Assembly (NCBI GenBank): GCA_964496695.1
Contig: CAZCBE010000001.1
Location: forward strand, 124,001 to 188,000
Reading direction: 5' to 3'
Origin: SXTU01 sp964496695
Lineage (GTDB): Bacteria; Verrucomicrobiota; Verrucomicrobiia; Limisphaerales; SXTU01
DNA length: 64,000 nt
The notes under the pieces were generated by a model. The model ran no database searches. It was not told where the DNA came from and saw nothing but the letters and a program-made list of their open reading frames with translations. Each line of letters starts with the position of its first letter. Within the stretch, counting starts at the first letter, position 1. The translations under genes and the position numbers were made by a program. This document shows positions 7,910 to 16,781 of this stretch, piece after piece.

Positions 7910-10543
7910 GTGCTTTCCCAGCGCCTATTATTTTGCCTGTTGGTTCCCCTCGCAGGAGCGGCCCCGGTGTCGGCCGCCAGCCCGGAGGAGGGCATCGCCT
8001 TCTTCGAGAAACGCATCCGGCCGGTGCTAGTCGAGCATTGCTACGAATGCCACAGCGTCGGCGCAAAGAAGGCCAAGGGCGGCCTGCGCCTGGACTCGCG
8101 TGAGGGGTGGGTGAAGGGCGGGGACTCCGGCCCGGCCATCCTGCCCGGCAAGCCCGACGACAGCCTCTTCATCAAGGGCATCCGCCACTGGGACAAGGAT
8201 TTCAAGATGCCGCCGGAGAAGCCGCTCGTGCCAGCGCAGGTGGCCGACCTCATCGAATGGGTGAAGCTCGGCGCGCCCGACCCGCGCACGAACGCGCCGG
8301 TGCTCACGGCCACCGCAGCGGCGAAGCCGTCCTACGGCATCAGCGTCGAGGAAGGCCGCAAGCACTGGGCTTATCAGCCGGTGAAGGCACAGCCGCTTCC
8401 GAAGCTCAAGGACAAGGCCTGGCCACGCAACGAAGTGGACCACTTCACGCTCGCACGCATGGAGAAGGCCGGCGTGGTGCCCGTGCCGGATGCCGATCCC
8501 CGCACGCTGATCCGCCGACTCACGTTTGACCTCACCGGTCTGCCGCCGACTCCCGAGGAAACCGAAGCATTCGTCCGCGCGTGTTCCCCCATCGGCAGTC
8601 GGCAATCGGCAATCGCCAATGCCGTTGACCGCCTCCTCGCCTCCCCGCACTACGGCGAGCGCTGGGGCCGCCACTGGCTCGACGTGGTCCGCTACGCCGA
8701 CACCTGCGGCAACGCCTCCGACTACCCGGTCCCGCAGGCCTACAAGTATCGCAACTACGTCATCAAGGCCTTCAATGAGGACAAGCCTTACGACCAGTTC
8801 ATCCGTGAGCAGCTCGCCGGCGACCTGTTGAACTCCAAACTCCAAACTCCAAACCCGGAACTGATTGTCGCCCCCGGCTACCTCGCCATCGCCCGCCACT
8901 TCGGCGGCGGCAAGGGCGAGGCGCACCTGACCATCGAGGACAGCATCGAGAACATGGGCCGCGCCTTCCTCGGCCTTTCGCTCAGTTGCGCCCGCTGCCA
9001 CGACCACAAGTTCGATCCCATCCCGGCCACGGACTACTACGCGCTCTACGGCATCTTCAGCAGCACGACTTACCCGCACCCCGGCAGCGAGGGCATGAAC
9101 CGCCCGAAGGACCTTGTCCCGCTCACGCCCAAGGCCGAACTCGAAGCTGCCACGAAGGTCTGGAAGGAGCAGCTCGCCGCGCTTGATGCCGACGTGAAGA
9201 AAGCCGAGGCCGCCAAGGCCGCCGCCGACAAGCTGACCGACGCCGCCGAGAAGAAGGCCAAGGCGGACGAGGCCACCAAAGCCATCGCCGCCGCCAAGGC
9301 CAAGCACAAGCAGGCCAGCGAAACCGTCCCCTACGAACTCGCCTACGCCGTCGCCGACAGCAAGCCCGCCAATGCCCGGCTCCACGTCCGGGGCGACCCG
9401 ACGCGGCCCGGCGAAGAAGTTCCGCGCCGCTTCATCCAGGTGCTGGGCGGCCAGCCCTTGCCCAAGGACTGCGGCAACAGCGGTCGGCTCGACCTCGCCA
9501 ACTGGATTGCTGATTCCACGAACCCCCTCACCGCCCGCGTGCTGGTAAACCGGCTCTGGCAGCACCACTTCGGCCGCGGCCTCGTCACGTCACCGAATGA
9601 TTTCGGCACGCGCGGGCAGGCCCCGACGCATCCCGAGCTGCTGGACTTCCTCGCGCGCAAGTTCATCGAGAGCGGCTGGTCCGTGAAGGCCATGCACCGG
9701 CTCATTCTCACCTCGCGCACCTGGGCCGTGGCGTCAGGCGTCTCGCCTGACGTAGAGCCGGGCGTCCCGCCCGGCGGCAAGAACGCTGGGAGCAGGACAA
9801 CCGCAGCAAATTCGACCGCCATTCCGGGCGGCAAGATGCCGCCCTCTACGGCAGGCGGGACGCCTGCCGCCACCACGGGAGGGCGCAGTTTCTTCGGCCT
9901 CTTCGGCTCCAAATCAAAGGCTGCGGACACCGCCGACGTCTTCGCAAAGAACTCCGTCAAAGACCCGAACAACGCGCTCTGGTGGCGCGCGGACCGCCGC
10001 CGCCTGGATGCCGAATCCATTCGCGACGCCCTGCTCTATGTCAGCGGTGACCTTGATGAAACCATGGGCGGCGCGCATCCGTTCCCGCCGGTGCATACGT
10101 GGGGCTTCACGCAGCACAACCAGTTCTTCGCGCTTTACGACAACCGCCAGCGCACGGTCTATCAGATGCAGCAGCGGCTGCGGAAGCATCCGTTCCTCGC
10201 CCTCTTCGACGGGGCGGACCCGAACTCCAGCACCGCCACGCGCGAGCCGAGCACCACGCCGCTGCAGTCGCTCTTCATGATGAACGACAAATTCGCGCAC
10301 GAGCAGGCCGCGAAGTTCGCCGCCCGCGTGCAGCAGGGCGAAACCGACGAAGCCCGCCAGATCGGCCGCGCCTTCCTCGCGCTCTACGCCCGCCCGCCGC
10401 AGCCTGATGAGCTGCGCATGGCCACGGATTACCTCGCGCAGTTCCGGGAAAAGCTCGCCGCGAAGAAGCTCCCGGCCGATCAGGCCTGGCCCAGCCTCAG
10501 CCGCGCGCTGCTCGGGGCGAATGAGTTTTTGTATGTGGATTGA
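7910..10543 (+). CDS. PSCyt1-DUF1549-DUF1553 secreted cytochrome-like protein
   Basis: 877 residues starting at GTG 7910. A signal peptide (about 1-22, LLFCLLVPLAGAAPVSAA) precedes a planctomycete-type cytochrome c domain with the haem motif CYECH near residue 44. DUF1549 follows (LTFDLTGLPPTPEE; later CARCHDHKFDPI) and DUF1553 ends the protein (RVLVNRLWQHHFGRGLV; RRRLDAESIRDALL). A coiled-coil-like Ala/Lys-rich segment lies near 420-465. These proteins typically pair with DUF1501 proteins and are linked to extracellular polysaccharide metabolism. Repeat sequence is embedded in frame at about 8591-8620, 8829-8860 and 9731-9875; the last adds about 50 residues, within a longer low-complexity stretch, just before the conserved ALWWRADRRRL segment. 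Confidence 0.92.
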   Translation: MLSQRLLFCLLVPLAGAAPVSAASPEEGIAFFEKRIRPVLVEHCYECHSVGAKKAKGGLRLDSREGWVKGGDSGPAILPGKPDDSLFIKGIRHWDKDFKMPPEKPLVPAQVADLIEWVKLGAPDPRTNAPVLTATAAAKPSYGISVEEGRKHWAYQPVKAQPLPKLKDKAWPRNEVDHFTLARMEKAGVVPVPDADPRTLIRRLTFDLTGLPPTPEETEAFVRACSPIGSRQSAIANAVDRLLASPHYGERWGRHWLDVVRYADTCGNASDYPVPQAYKYRNYVIKAFNEDKPYDQFIREQLAGDLLNSKLQTPNPELIVAPGYLAIARHFGGGKGEAHLTIEDSIENMGRAFLGLSLSCARCHDHKFDPIPATDYYALYGIFSSTTYPHPGSEGMNRPKDLVPLTPKAELEAATKVWKEQLAALDADVKKAEAAKAAADKLTDAAEKKAKADEATKAIAAAKAKHKQASETVPYELAYAVADSKPANARLHVRGDPTRPGEEVPRRFIQVLGGQPLPKDCGNSGRLDLANWIADSTNPLTARVLVNRLWQHHFGRGLVTSPNDFGTRGQAPTHPELLDFLARKFIESGWSVKAMHRLILTSRTWAVASGVSPDVEPGVPPGGKNAGSRTTAANSTAIPGGKMPPSTAGGTPAATTGGRSFFGLFGSKSKAADTADVFAKNSVKDPNNALWWRADRRRLDAESIRDALLYVSGDLDETMGGAHPFPPVHTWGFTQHNQFFALYDNRQRTVYQMQQRLRKHPFLALFDGADPNSSTATREPSTTPLQSLFMMNDKFAHEQAAKFAARVQQGETDEARQIGRAFLALYARPPQPDELRMATDYLAQFREKLAAKKLPADQAWPSLSRALLGANEFLYVD
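8591..8620. repeat. In-frame word repeat CGGCAATC in the DUF1549 gene
   Basis: Three imperfect copies of an ATCGGCAA word are read in frame as IGSRQSAIAN. This is a single arm without a matching inverted arm, between TPEETEAFV and the conserved AVDRLLASPHYGERWG segment. The same word recurs in frame in the U32 peptidase gene at 57171-57207. Confidence 0.65.
8829..8860. repeat. In-frame word repeat AACTCCA in the DUF1549 gene
   Basis: AACTCCA words (8830-8857) are read in frame as NSKLQTPN, between the conserved EQLAGDLL and the LIVAPGYLAIARHFG segment. The word is related to the TTCCAAA family found between genes at 22125-22292 and 59092-59244. Confidence 0.6.
9731..9875. repeat. GGCAGGCGTC/CGGGCGGCAAGATG palindrome inside DUF1553 coding region
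   Basis: Left side GCGTCAGGCGTCTCGCCTGA, CGTAGAGCCGGGCGTCCCGC; right side CGGGCGGCAAGATGCCGCCC then TCTACGGCAGGCGGGACGCC. Two intergenic copies of the same element lie at 24665-24808 and 33607-33754. Here the copy stays in frame and is translated as a Gly/Pro/Ser-rich stretch at about residues 608-655 of the DUF1553 protein. Confidence 0.85.
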
Positions 10544-10552
10544 ATCAGCCCA

Positions 10553-10733
10553 AGCCCTGAAAGGGCGTCCGGAGACAGCCCGGGGTGAAGCCCCGGGTAT
10601 GAGGTCTCAAATTTTAGTGCGCCCTGAAAGGGCGCAACGGGGAGTTCCGCCCTTACAGGGCGGGCGGTGTGTCCGACCGCGCCACCCGGGGCTTCACCCC
10701 GGGCTGTCACCGGGCGGCCTTTCAGGCCTGGTC
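10553..10733. repeat. GCCCTGAAAGGGC dispersed palindrome, copy 1
   Basis: Nested inverted repeat: outer arms AGCCCTGAAAGGGCG and GGCCTTTCAGGCCTGG, middle arms GCCCGGGGTGAAGCCCCGGG and CCCGGGGCTTCACCCCGGGC, inner GCGCCCTGAAAGGGCGC. Begins 10 nt after the DUF1553 stop and runs up to the sequence encoding the signal peptide of the next gene. Other copies: 12114-12294, 40691-40915, 50979-51190. Confidence 0.9.
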
Positions 10734-12053
10734 GCTGCGGGCGTCTGCGTATTTACCTTCTTGGCCGTGTCGCTTGGCCAAGCCGCTGAAGTTCCTGCCG
10801 ACTTGAAGCTCACTGGTGACTGGCAGGTGAAGGTTACTTTGCCGGGCGCGCACCCCGCCGAGGCGACCCTGACCATCGCGCCGCCCAAGGTGCTCACCGT
10901 CAGCGGGGAGAAGTATGACTCGCTCCCTGTTTTTAATCCCAAGGCCGGGGGCTGGGTGCGCGGGGCGCAACTGCGTCCGCTCCGCGCGCAGGAGACGACT
11001 ACCGCCGGCTTGCTGGACCCCGAGAGCCTTGTGCTGCGCGCCGGTCCTGGTGCGGATGCCGAGACGTTCCGCAAGGGAACTGACTACGAGGCGGACTTGA
11101 ACTGGGGCACCGTGGGCCGGGTCGCGATGGGCGGGGTCAAGGAAGGCCAGCCCGTCTTCGCCAGCTACCGCCACGTGCTGTTGCGGCTGGATGCCATCGT
11201 GCTCACACGCGAGGGACGCATCGAGCTGCGTCAAGGTGAGCCGCGTGCTGCTGCTCCCGTGCCTCCCGAACTCGCTGCGGGTGAGCGTCGGCTCGCAAAT
11301 GTCTGGCTGCCAGGTCGCCTTGCGAAGCTTGCGCCGGAGCACCTGTTTCCCGTGCTGGAGGCCGCTTACCCCGAGCCGAAGAAACCCAGCCCCACCGTTG
11401 CGGAACTTCGCGTGCCGAAGGCGCTCAAGAAGCTGCGCTCGGGCGAACCGCTGCGCCTGCTCGCGTGGGGCGACAGCGTGACGGTGGGGACTTACGTGCC
11501 GAACCCGGCGAAGGAACGGTGGCAGGAGCAGTTCGTGGCGCGGCTGCGCGAGCGTTTCCCGCAGGCGAAGATCGAACTTGTCACCGAGGCGTGGGGTGGG
11601 CGCAACACCTTCAGCTACCTCAACGAGCCACCCGGCAGCCTGCACAACTACCGCGAAAAGGTGCTCGGTGCGAAGCCGGACCTCGTCGTGTCCGAGTTTG
11701 TGAATGACGCTGGGCTGACTCCGGCGGGAGTCGAGGAGCGTTACACGAAGCTGCTGGCGGATTTCACCGGCATCGGTGCGGAGTGGATCATCCTCACGCC
11801 GCACTACGTCCGCCCGGACTGGATGGGCCTGACCCGCGAGCGGGACATCGACAACGATCCGCGTCCCTATGTGGCCGGTCTGCGGGCGTTCACCGCAAAG
11901 CAGGAGGTCGCCCTTGCGGACGCGTCGCTCCGCTACGGCCGCCTCTGGCGGCAGGGCATCCCCTACAACACGCTGATGCTGAACTCGATCAACCACCCCG
12001 ATCCGCGCGGGATGAAGATCTTTGCGGATGCATTGATGGAGTTGTTTCCGTGA
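10599..12053 (+). CDS. SGNH/GDSL-family hydrolase with N-terminal accessory domain
   Basis: About 440 residues after signal-peptide cleavage. The hydrolase domain (about residues 280-484) has block I GDSVT with the nucleophilic serine, an oxyanion asparagine in SEFVNDAG, and a late NHPDPRG with the likely catalytic histidine. The part before it is a beta-rich domain of unknown family. It is probably a secreted esterase or deacetylase acting on glycans. Start is uncertain: a hydrophobic signal segment (VAAGVCVFTFLAVSLGQAAEV) begins near 10731, directly after repeat DNA. The ATG at 10599 lies inside the repeat and TTG at 10761 is too far in, so the original 5' end appears overwritten. Repeats of one family lie on both sides of the gene. 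Confidence 0.78.
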   Translation: MRSQILVRPERAQRGVPPLQGGRCVRPRHPGLHPGLSPGGLSGLVAAGVCVFTFLAVSLGQAAEVPADLKLTGDWQVKVTLPGAHPAEATLTIAPPKVLTVSGEKYDSLPVFNPKAGGWVRGAQLRPLRAQETTTAGLLDPESLVLRAGPGADAETFRKGTDYEADLNWGTVGRVAMGGVKEGQPVFASYRHVLLRLDAIVLTREGRIELRQGEPRAAAPVPPELAAGERRLANVWLPGRLAKLAPEHLFPVLEAAYPEPKKPSPTVAELRVPKALKKLRSGEPLRLLAWGDSVTVGTYVPNPAKERWQEQFVARLRERFPQAKIELVTEAWGGRNTFSYLNEPPGSLHNYREKVLGAKPDLVVSEFVNDAGLTPAGVEERYTKLLADFTGIGAEWIILTPHYVRPDWMGLTRERDIDNDPRPYVAGLRAFTAKQEVALADASLRYGRLWRQGIPYNTLMLNSINHPDPRGMKIFADALMELFP

Positions 12054-12489
12054 ACACTCCGGGCACACCCAGCCTATGGTTGAATTCGCGGGAAGGTGAT
12101 GGGGCCGGCATTCCAAGCCCTGAAGGGCGCACTGTGAAAGCTCGGGGTGAAGCCCCGGGAAATGAGCCCCCCATGATAATGCGCCCTGTAGGGGCGCGAC
12201 AGTTGCAGGCGGACCGTGAGGCGATGTGTTGAGGAAGCCAACCCAGGGCTTCGCTTCACCTTGGGCTGTCACCGGACGGCCTTTCAGGCCTGGCGCATGC
12301 GTGCGCAACCCCAGGGCGGCTGCTCTCCGGCGCTGATTTTGCCCGAGGCGTTAGAATGCTCCGGCTCCGCGCGTCGTCCGAATGTTGCTGCGGCTGATCG
12401 CGCTCCGAGCGGGGCATGGCCGCGCGCCTTGGACTGCGGCCTTGCGCCCAACTGAAAACTGATTACTGATTACTGAACACTTTCGCCGC
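12054..12489. repeat. Intergenic region with GCCCTGAAAGGGC palindrome (copy 2) and an ACTGATT word arm
   Basis: 436 bp with no credible gene. The palindrome spans about 12114-12294 (AGCCCTGAAGGGCGCACTGT to GGGCTGTCACCGGACGGCC, then CTTTCAGGCCTGGC). At 12452-12478 there is one arm of a word repeat (ACTGAAAACTGATTACTGAT); no second arm was seen. It ends 12 nt before the DUF1501 ATG. Confidence 0.75.
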
Positions 12490-13911
12490 ATGAACCGCCG
12501 CACCGCCATCCGCTCGCTCGCCGGGAGTTCGCTCCTGCTGCCGGGCATGATTTCCGAACTGCTCGCCGCCGACGCGAAGCGCGCCGTCAATTCCGTCGCC
12601 GCGTCCGCCGACCCGCTGGCACCGAAGCAGCCGCATTTCACACCCCGGGCCAAACGCGTCATCTTCCTGCACATGAGCGGCGGCGCGTCGCACGTGGACT
12701 CGTGGGACTACAAGCCGCGCCTCATCGCGGACCACAACCAGCCTTACGAGGTGCCGAAGAAGATGCTGGAGGCCTTTGCGCTGAACAACCGCAGCGAGGT
12801 GAAGTTCTACAAGAAGCCCGGCTGGGAGTTCAAACAGCGCGGCCAGTCCGGCCTGTGGATCAGCGAACTGTTCCCCAAAACCGCCGAGTGCGCGGACGAC
12901 CTCTGCCTCATCCGTTCGATGTTCAACGACCACGCGGACCACGCGCAGGCCACGCTGGGGATCCACACGGGCTCAGTCACGTTCACGCGGCCCAGCATGG
13001 GCGCGTGGGTGAGCTACGGTCTGGGCACCGAGAACGCCAACCTGCCGAGCTTCATGGTCATCGCCCCCGCGATGCCGTATGCGGGCGGCCAGGTGTGGTC
13101 GGCGGACTTCCTGCCCGGCTGCCATCAGGGCACGCGCGTGGTGCCCGGCCCGGAGCCGGTGCCGAACATCAACCGCCGCATCACGGACCTGGAACTGCAG
13201 GAAATGGAACTGGGCCTCGGCGCGGCCTTCAACCAGAAGCATCTTCTCGCCCGCGGCAACGACGCGCAGCTCGCCGCGCGCATCAAGTCCTTCGAGACCG
13301 CTTACGGCATGCAGGCCGCCGCGCCCGAGGCGTTCGATCTCACCAAGGAAACCGACGCGACGCTCAAGCTCTACGGCCTCGAACGCGGCAGCACGAAGGG
13401 CTTTGCGTGGCAGTGTCTCATCGCGCGCCGGCTGGCGGAGCGGGGCGTGCGGTTCGTCGAGCTGATTGACACCGGTGCGTCCGGCAACTGGGACGCGCAC
13501 GGCGACATGGCCGGGCACGCCCCGCTCGCGCGCAACGTGGACCAGCCGATGGCGGCACTGCTCAAGGACTTGAAGAGCCGCGACCTGCTCAAGGACACGC
13601 TCGTGGTGTGGGCCACGGAGTTTGGCCGGACGCCCTTCAACACCGCGAAGGACGCGAAGGGACGCGAGCACCACGCCCAGGCCTTCACCTGCTGGATGGC
13701 CGGCGGCGGGGTCAAGGGCGGCTTCAGCTACGGCGAGAGCGACGAGCACGGCAACGCGGTGGCGGCCAACGGCGTGCATGTCCACGATTTTCACGCAACC
13801 ATGCTGCACCTGCTGGGCTTCGACCACCTGCGGCTGACTTACCGTCACGCCGGCCGGGATTACCGGCTGACGGACGTGTTTGGCAACGTGGTGAAGGACG
13901 TTTTGGCGTGA
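12490..13911 (+). CDS. DUF1501 domain-containing protein (Tat-exported)
   Basis: 473 residues. The N-terminus MNRRTAIRSLAGSSLLLPGM carries a twin-arginine-like export signal. The body matches DUF1501, a member of the alkaline-phosphatase/sulfatase-like fold: KRVIFLHMSGGASHVDSWD, DDLCLIRSMFNDHADH, VRFVELIDTGASGNWDAHG, LVVWATEFGRTPF, and a C-terminal HDFHATMLHLLGFDH. It is the usual partner of PSCyt1-DUF1549-DUF1553 proteins, here separated from its partner by the SGNH gene and two repeat copies. Role probably in extracellular sugar or sulfated-glycan use; this is inference from conserved pairing. Confidence 0.92.
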   Translation: MNRRTAIRSLAGSSLLLPGMISELLAADAKRAVNSVAASADPLAPKQPHFTPRAKRVIFLHMSGGASHVDSWDYKPRLIADHNQPYEVPKKMLEAFALNNRSEVKFYKKPGWEFKQRGQSGLWISELFPKTAECADDLCLIRSMFNDHADHAQATLGIHTGSVTFTRPSMGAWVSYGLGTENANLPSFMVIAPAMPYAGGQVWSADFLPGCHQGTRVVPGPEPVPNINRRITDLELQEMELGLGAAFNQKHLLARGNDAQLAARIKSFETAYGMQAAAPEAFDLTKETDATLKLYGLERGSTKGFAWQCLIARRLAERGVRFVELIDTGASGNWDAHGDMAGHAPLARNVDQPMAALLKDLKSRDLLKDTLVVWATEFGRTPFNTAKDAKGREHHAQAFTCWMAGGGVKGGFSYGESDEHGNAVAANGVHVHDFHATMLHLLGFDHLRLTYRHAGRDYRLTDVFGNVVKDVLA

Positions 13912-14017
13912 GCCGGGCCCGGGGTGTCCGCTCCCGGCCGAAATCCTCGTATGATTTGGGGTTTGACCCGTTGGGAAACGCGCGGCACGGTTCCCGCCTG
14001 ATTTTTTCGGCCCGATT

Positions 14018-15721
14018 ATGATTGGCACGTTACGCAAACATTCGAAGTGGCTCTGGAGCATCATCATCACGGTGGTGATCGTGACCTTTGTCATCTTTTT
14101 CAGCCCCAACGTCGGCATGGACCGGGGAGGGGGCGAGGTCAGTTACGGCACCCTCTACGGCGAGCCGATCAAGCGCGAGGACCTGGCGCAGGCCTATGCC
14201 GACGCCCGCCTGGGCTTCTTTTTCATGAGCGGCGGCCGATGGCCGACTGAGCAGAACGCCATGATGGCCGGGTTCAACCTTGATTCCGAGGCCCGCCGCC
14301 GCCTGCTGCTCAACCGGCTCGTCAAGGAGCATGGCATTGATGTCGGCGACGCCGTGGTGGCCGCGCAGATCAAGGTGATGTTTGCCGATCAAAAGACCGG
14401 CGGGTTCAATTTGCAGGGCTATGACGACCTGCTGAAGCGGACCTTCGCCCCGGCCGGGGTCAAGGAGGATGACTTCGAGCGTTTCCTGAAGCGTGAGCTG
14501 AGCCAGCAGCAGCTCGCCCAGATGTTCAGCGTCTCCGGCAAGCTCATCACCGCCCGGGCCGCCGACGGCTTTTATCGCCGGGAGAACGAGCAGGCGCTCA
14601 CCGAGTTCGTCTTCCTGGCCAGCTCCAACAACCTGCCCAAGGTGAAGCTGGACGAGGCCGCGCTGCGGGCCTACCACACCAACAACCTGACCACCTACCG
14701 CATCGCCGAGCGCGTGGTGGTGAACTACGTTTACTTCCCCTACACCAACTACAACGCCGAGGCGGAGAAGGAACTGGCCGCGACCACGAATCTCAACACC
14801 CTCCTGGAGTCGTATTACAAGACCAACGTCTTCCGCTACCGGGACACCAACGGCACGGCCAAGACCTTCGAGCAGGCCAGGGGGGAAATCCGCAATGAAT
14901 TTCGCGATGATGCGGCCCGGCAGCATGGTTTCCGCAAGGCCGGGGAATTCGCCAACGAACTGTTCGGCAAAGAGGGCAAAGACGCCACCCGGGCAACCAA
15001 CCTGTTCGCGCTCGCAGCGGCAAAGGGCCTGCCCGTGAAGGTGACGGAGCCGTTCACCCAGTTCGAGGGGCCGAAGCTCACGAATGCTCCGGGCAATTTC
15101 GGCCATGCCGCCTTCCAGCTCACGACGGAAGAGGCGCTCGGCCAGATGATGCCCGGCTCCGACGGCGTTTACTTCATCGCCTTCAAGGAACGGCTCAAGC
15201 CCGAAGATCCGCCCTACGAGAAGGTGCGCGAGAAGGTCGTGGAGGACTACAAGCGCTTTCAGGCCAAGGAGCTGACCCTCGAGGAAGGCACGAAGCTCGT
15301 GCAGGCCGCCAATGACGGCCTCGCCAAGGGCAAGAGCTTCAAAGACACCGCCAAGGCGCTGGGCCACGTCGCCCTCGAGGTGCCGCCGTTCAGCCGCAAC
15401 ACACGGAGCATCGAGATCGCCGAGAGCCGCGGGCTGGGCGTGGATGAATTCCGTGACCAGGCGTTTGCGACCGCCGCCGGCAAGGTCGGCAGCTTCAAGC
15501 AGGCCGGTGAGGGCGGTTTCGTGATCTACGTGCGCGGTTTCCAGCCCGTCACCGATGTGCAGGTGAAAGCCGAACTGCCCAAGTTCGTCGAGTCGCTGCG
15601 TGAGCAGCGCGCGAACTATGCCTTCCGCGAATGGCTGAGCCGCGAAGTGGAGCGCTCCGGCGTGATGGCCAGCGCCCAGCAGCAATCCAAGAAGCGCGCT
15701 GGCCAGCCCAGCGAGGAATGA
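14018..15721 (+). CDS. SurA/PpiD-like peptidyl-prolyl isomerase family protein
   Basis: 567 residues. One N-terminal transmembrane helix (about 12-30, LWSIIITVVIVTFVIFF) anchors a periplasmic part. The region up to about residue 200 resembles the SurA/PpiD N-terminal chaperone domain (YGEPIKREDLAQAYADARL; LLLNRLVKEHGIDVGDAVVAAQI; FERFLKRELSQQQLAQMF). The parvulin-like segment after residue 230 is poorly conserved and may lack isomerase activity. A Gln/Lys-rich tail ends the protein. Likely an envelope protein-folding factor. It stands alone on the plus strand, 106 nt after DUF1501, with an ATG at 14018. Confidence 0.75.
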   Translation: MIGTLRKHSKWLWSIIITVVIVTFVIFFSPNVGMDRGGGEVSYGTLYGEPIKREDLAQAYADARLGFFFMSGGRWPTEQNAMMAGFNLDSEARRRLLLNRLVKEHGIDVGDAVVAAQIKVMFADQKTGGFNLQGYDDLLKRTFAPAGVKEDDFERFLKRELSQQQLAQMFSVSGKLITARAADGFYRRENEQALTEFVFLASSNNLPKVKLDEAALRAYHTNNLTTYRIAERVVVNYVYFPYTNYNAEAEKELAATTNLNTLLESYYKTNVFRYRDTNGTAKTFEQARGEIRNEFRDDAARQHGFRKAGEFANELFGKEGKDATRATNLFALAAAKGLPVKVTEPFTQFEGPKLTNAPGNFGHAAFQLTTEEALGQMMPGSDGVYFIAFKERLKPEDPPYEKVREKVVEDYKRFQAKELTLEEGTKLVQAANDGLAKGKSFKDTAKALGHVALEVPPFSRNTRSIEIAESRGLGVDEFRDQAFATAAGKVGSFKQAGEGGFVIYVRGFQPVTDVQVKAELPKFVESLREQRANYAFREWLSREVERSGVMASAQQQSKKRAGQPSEE

Positions 15722-15818
15722 GGCGGCCTTTCAGCCGCGGAAACGTGAGCCTGCCGGTGGCGGCTCGAACGCACATTTTCGGTCGGGGCTTTCTGCGGCC
15801 TGAAGGCCGCGCTCCGGC
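15722..15818. repeat. GGCGGCCTTTCAGCCGCGGAAACGTGAG palindromic repeat
   Basis: Starts at the base after the PpiD-like stop codon. Left CGGCCTTTCAGCCGCGGAAA, right TTTCTGCGGCCTGAAGGCCG. A related half copy occurs at about 41522-41567 (CTCACGTTTCTGCGGCCTGA) and a weaker one at 17682-17712. Confidence 0.75.
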
Positions 15819-15830
15819 GTGCTCCCACCG

Positions 15831-16631
15831 ATGACCAGCGTCATCAAACTTTCCAACCCCGCCACCCAGGAGTTTTGGGAGGTGCCGGTCGTTCACGAGG
15901 ACGAGCAATTGCTGGCCGTGTCCAAGCCGTCGCGCCTGCTCTCCTCCCCCGACCGCTACGATGCGCAGCGCCCCAACCTCATGCGCCTGCTGCATGCGGG
16001 CATCGAGCAAGGGGCGACCTGGGCGAAGCAGCGGAGCCTGACCTACCTCGCGAATGCCCACCGGCTCGACTTCGAGACCAGCGGCGTGCTCCTGCTGGCG
16101 AAAACCAAGCCCGCGCTCGTGGCACTGGCCAATGAGTTCGGCTCGAACAAGCCGGTGAAGACCTACGTGGCGCTGACCCGGGGGATGCCGGTGGAGCCGG
16201 AGTTCACCGTGGATGCCAAGATCGGCCCGCAGACGCGGCAGCTTGGGCTGATGCGGATTGACAACCAGACCGGTAAAAAGTCGGTGACGCAGTTCAAGGT
16301 GATCGAGCAGTTCCGGGGCTTCACGCTGCTGCACTGCCATCCGCTCACAGGCCGCACACACCAGATCCGCGTCCACCTCCGCTCCGTCGGCCTGCACATC
16401 GTGGGGGATGTGGACTACGCCGGCAGCCCGCTCAGCCTCTCGCAGCTCAAGTCCAGCTACCGTCCCAAGCTGAACGAGCCAGAGCGTCCGCTCATGGGCC
16501 GCGTGGCCCTGCACGCCGAACGCCTGGAGATCAAACACCCCGCGACCGGCGAGCCCATCACCATCACTGCCGAGTGGCCGAAGGACCTCCGCGTGACCGT
16601 GAAGTATCTCCGCATGTTCAGCGGGCTGTGA
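15831..16631 (+). CDS. RluA-family RNA pseudouridine synthase
   Basis: 266 residues from ATG 15831 (a GTG at 15819 would add MLPP, encoded by repeat edge). It converts a uridine in rRNA or tRNA to pseudouridine. The catalytic motif HRLDFETSGVLLLAKT carries the active-site aspartate near residue 79. Also present are the LLAVSKPS segment and the late HCHPLTGRTHQIRVHLRSVG motif of RluA/RluC/RluD enzymes. There is no S4 domain at the N-terminus, so it resembles RluA/TruC-type enzymes more than RluC/D. The exact target is not predictable. Lies between repeat-containing gaps and is probably a single-gene unit. Confidence 0.92.
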   Translation: MTSVIKLSNPATQEFWEVPVVHEDEQLLAVSKPSRLLSSPDRYDAQRPNLMRLLHAGIEQGATWAKQRSLTYLANAHRLDFETSGVLLLAKTKPALVALANEFGSNKPVKTYVALTRGMPVEPEFTVDAKIGPQTRQLGLMRIDNQTGKKSVTQFKVIEQFRGFTLLHCHPLTGRTHQIRVHLRSVGLHIVGDVDYAGSPLSLSQLKSSYRPKLNEPERPLMGRVALHAERLEIKHPATGEPITITAEWPKDLRVTVKYLRMFSGL

Positions 16632-16644
16632 CGCGGCGGGAAGA

Positions 16645-16725
16645 GTGATTAGTAATTGTTGATGAGTCCGAGCAAGCGGCAGTGGTTGCGCCGCTGCTGC
16701 CTCACTAATCACTAGTTACTTTCCC
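16645..16725. repeat. Word-repeat hairpin, ATTAGTG/CACTAAT family
   Basis: Left arm GTGATTAGTAATTG and right arm CTCACTAATCACTAGTTACT separated by about 45 nt. It starts 14 nt after the pseudouridine synthase stop. Related copy at 38121-38218 and a related single arm at 12452-12478. Confidence 0.75.
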
Positions 16726-16781
16726 CGGCGCTCCGCAACGATGGGTTGAACTCTCCGCCCTCGCCCCGCTATTCTCCGCGC

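Noticed and set aside
10407..10598. 5' extension of the SGNH hydrolase overlapping the DUF1553 gene
   Set aside because: The upstream codons are a shadow of DUF1553 and do not form a signal peptide; the real N-terminus is after the repeat.
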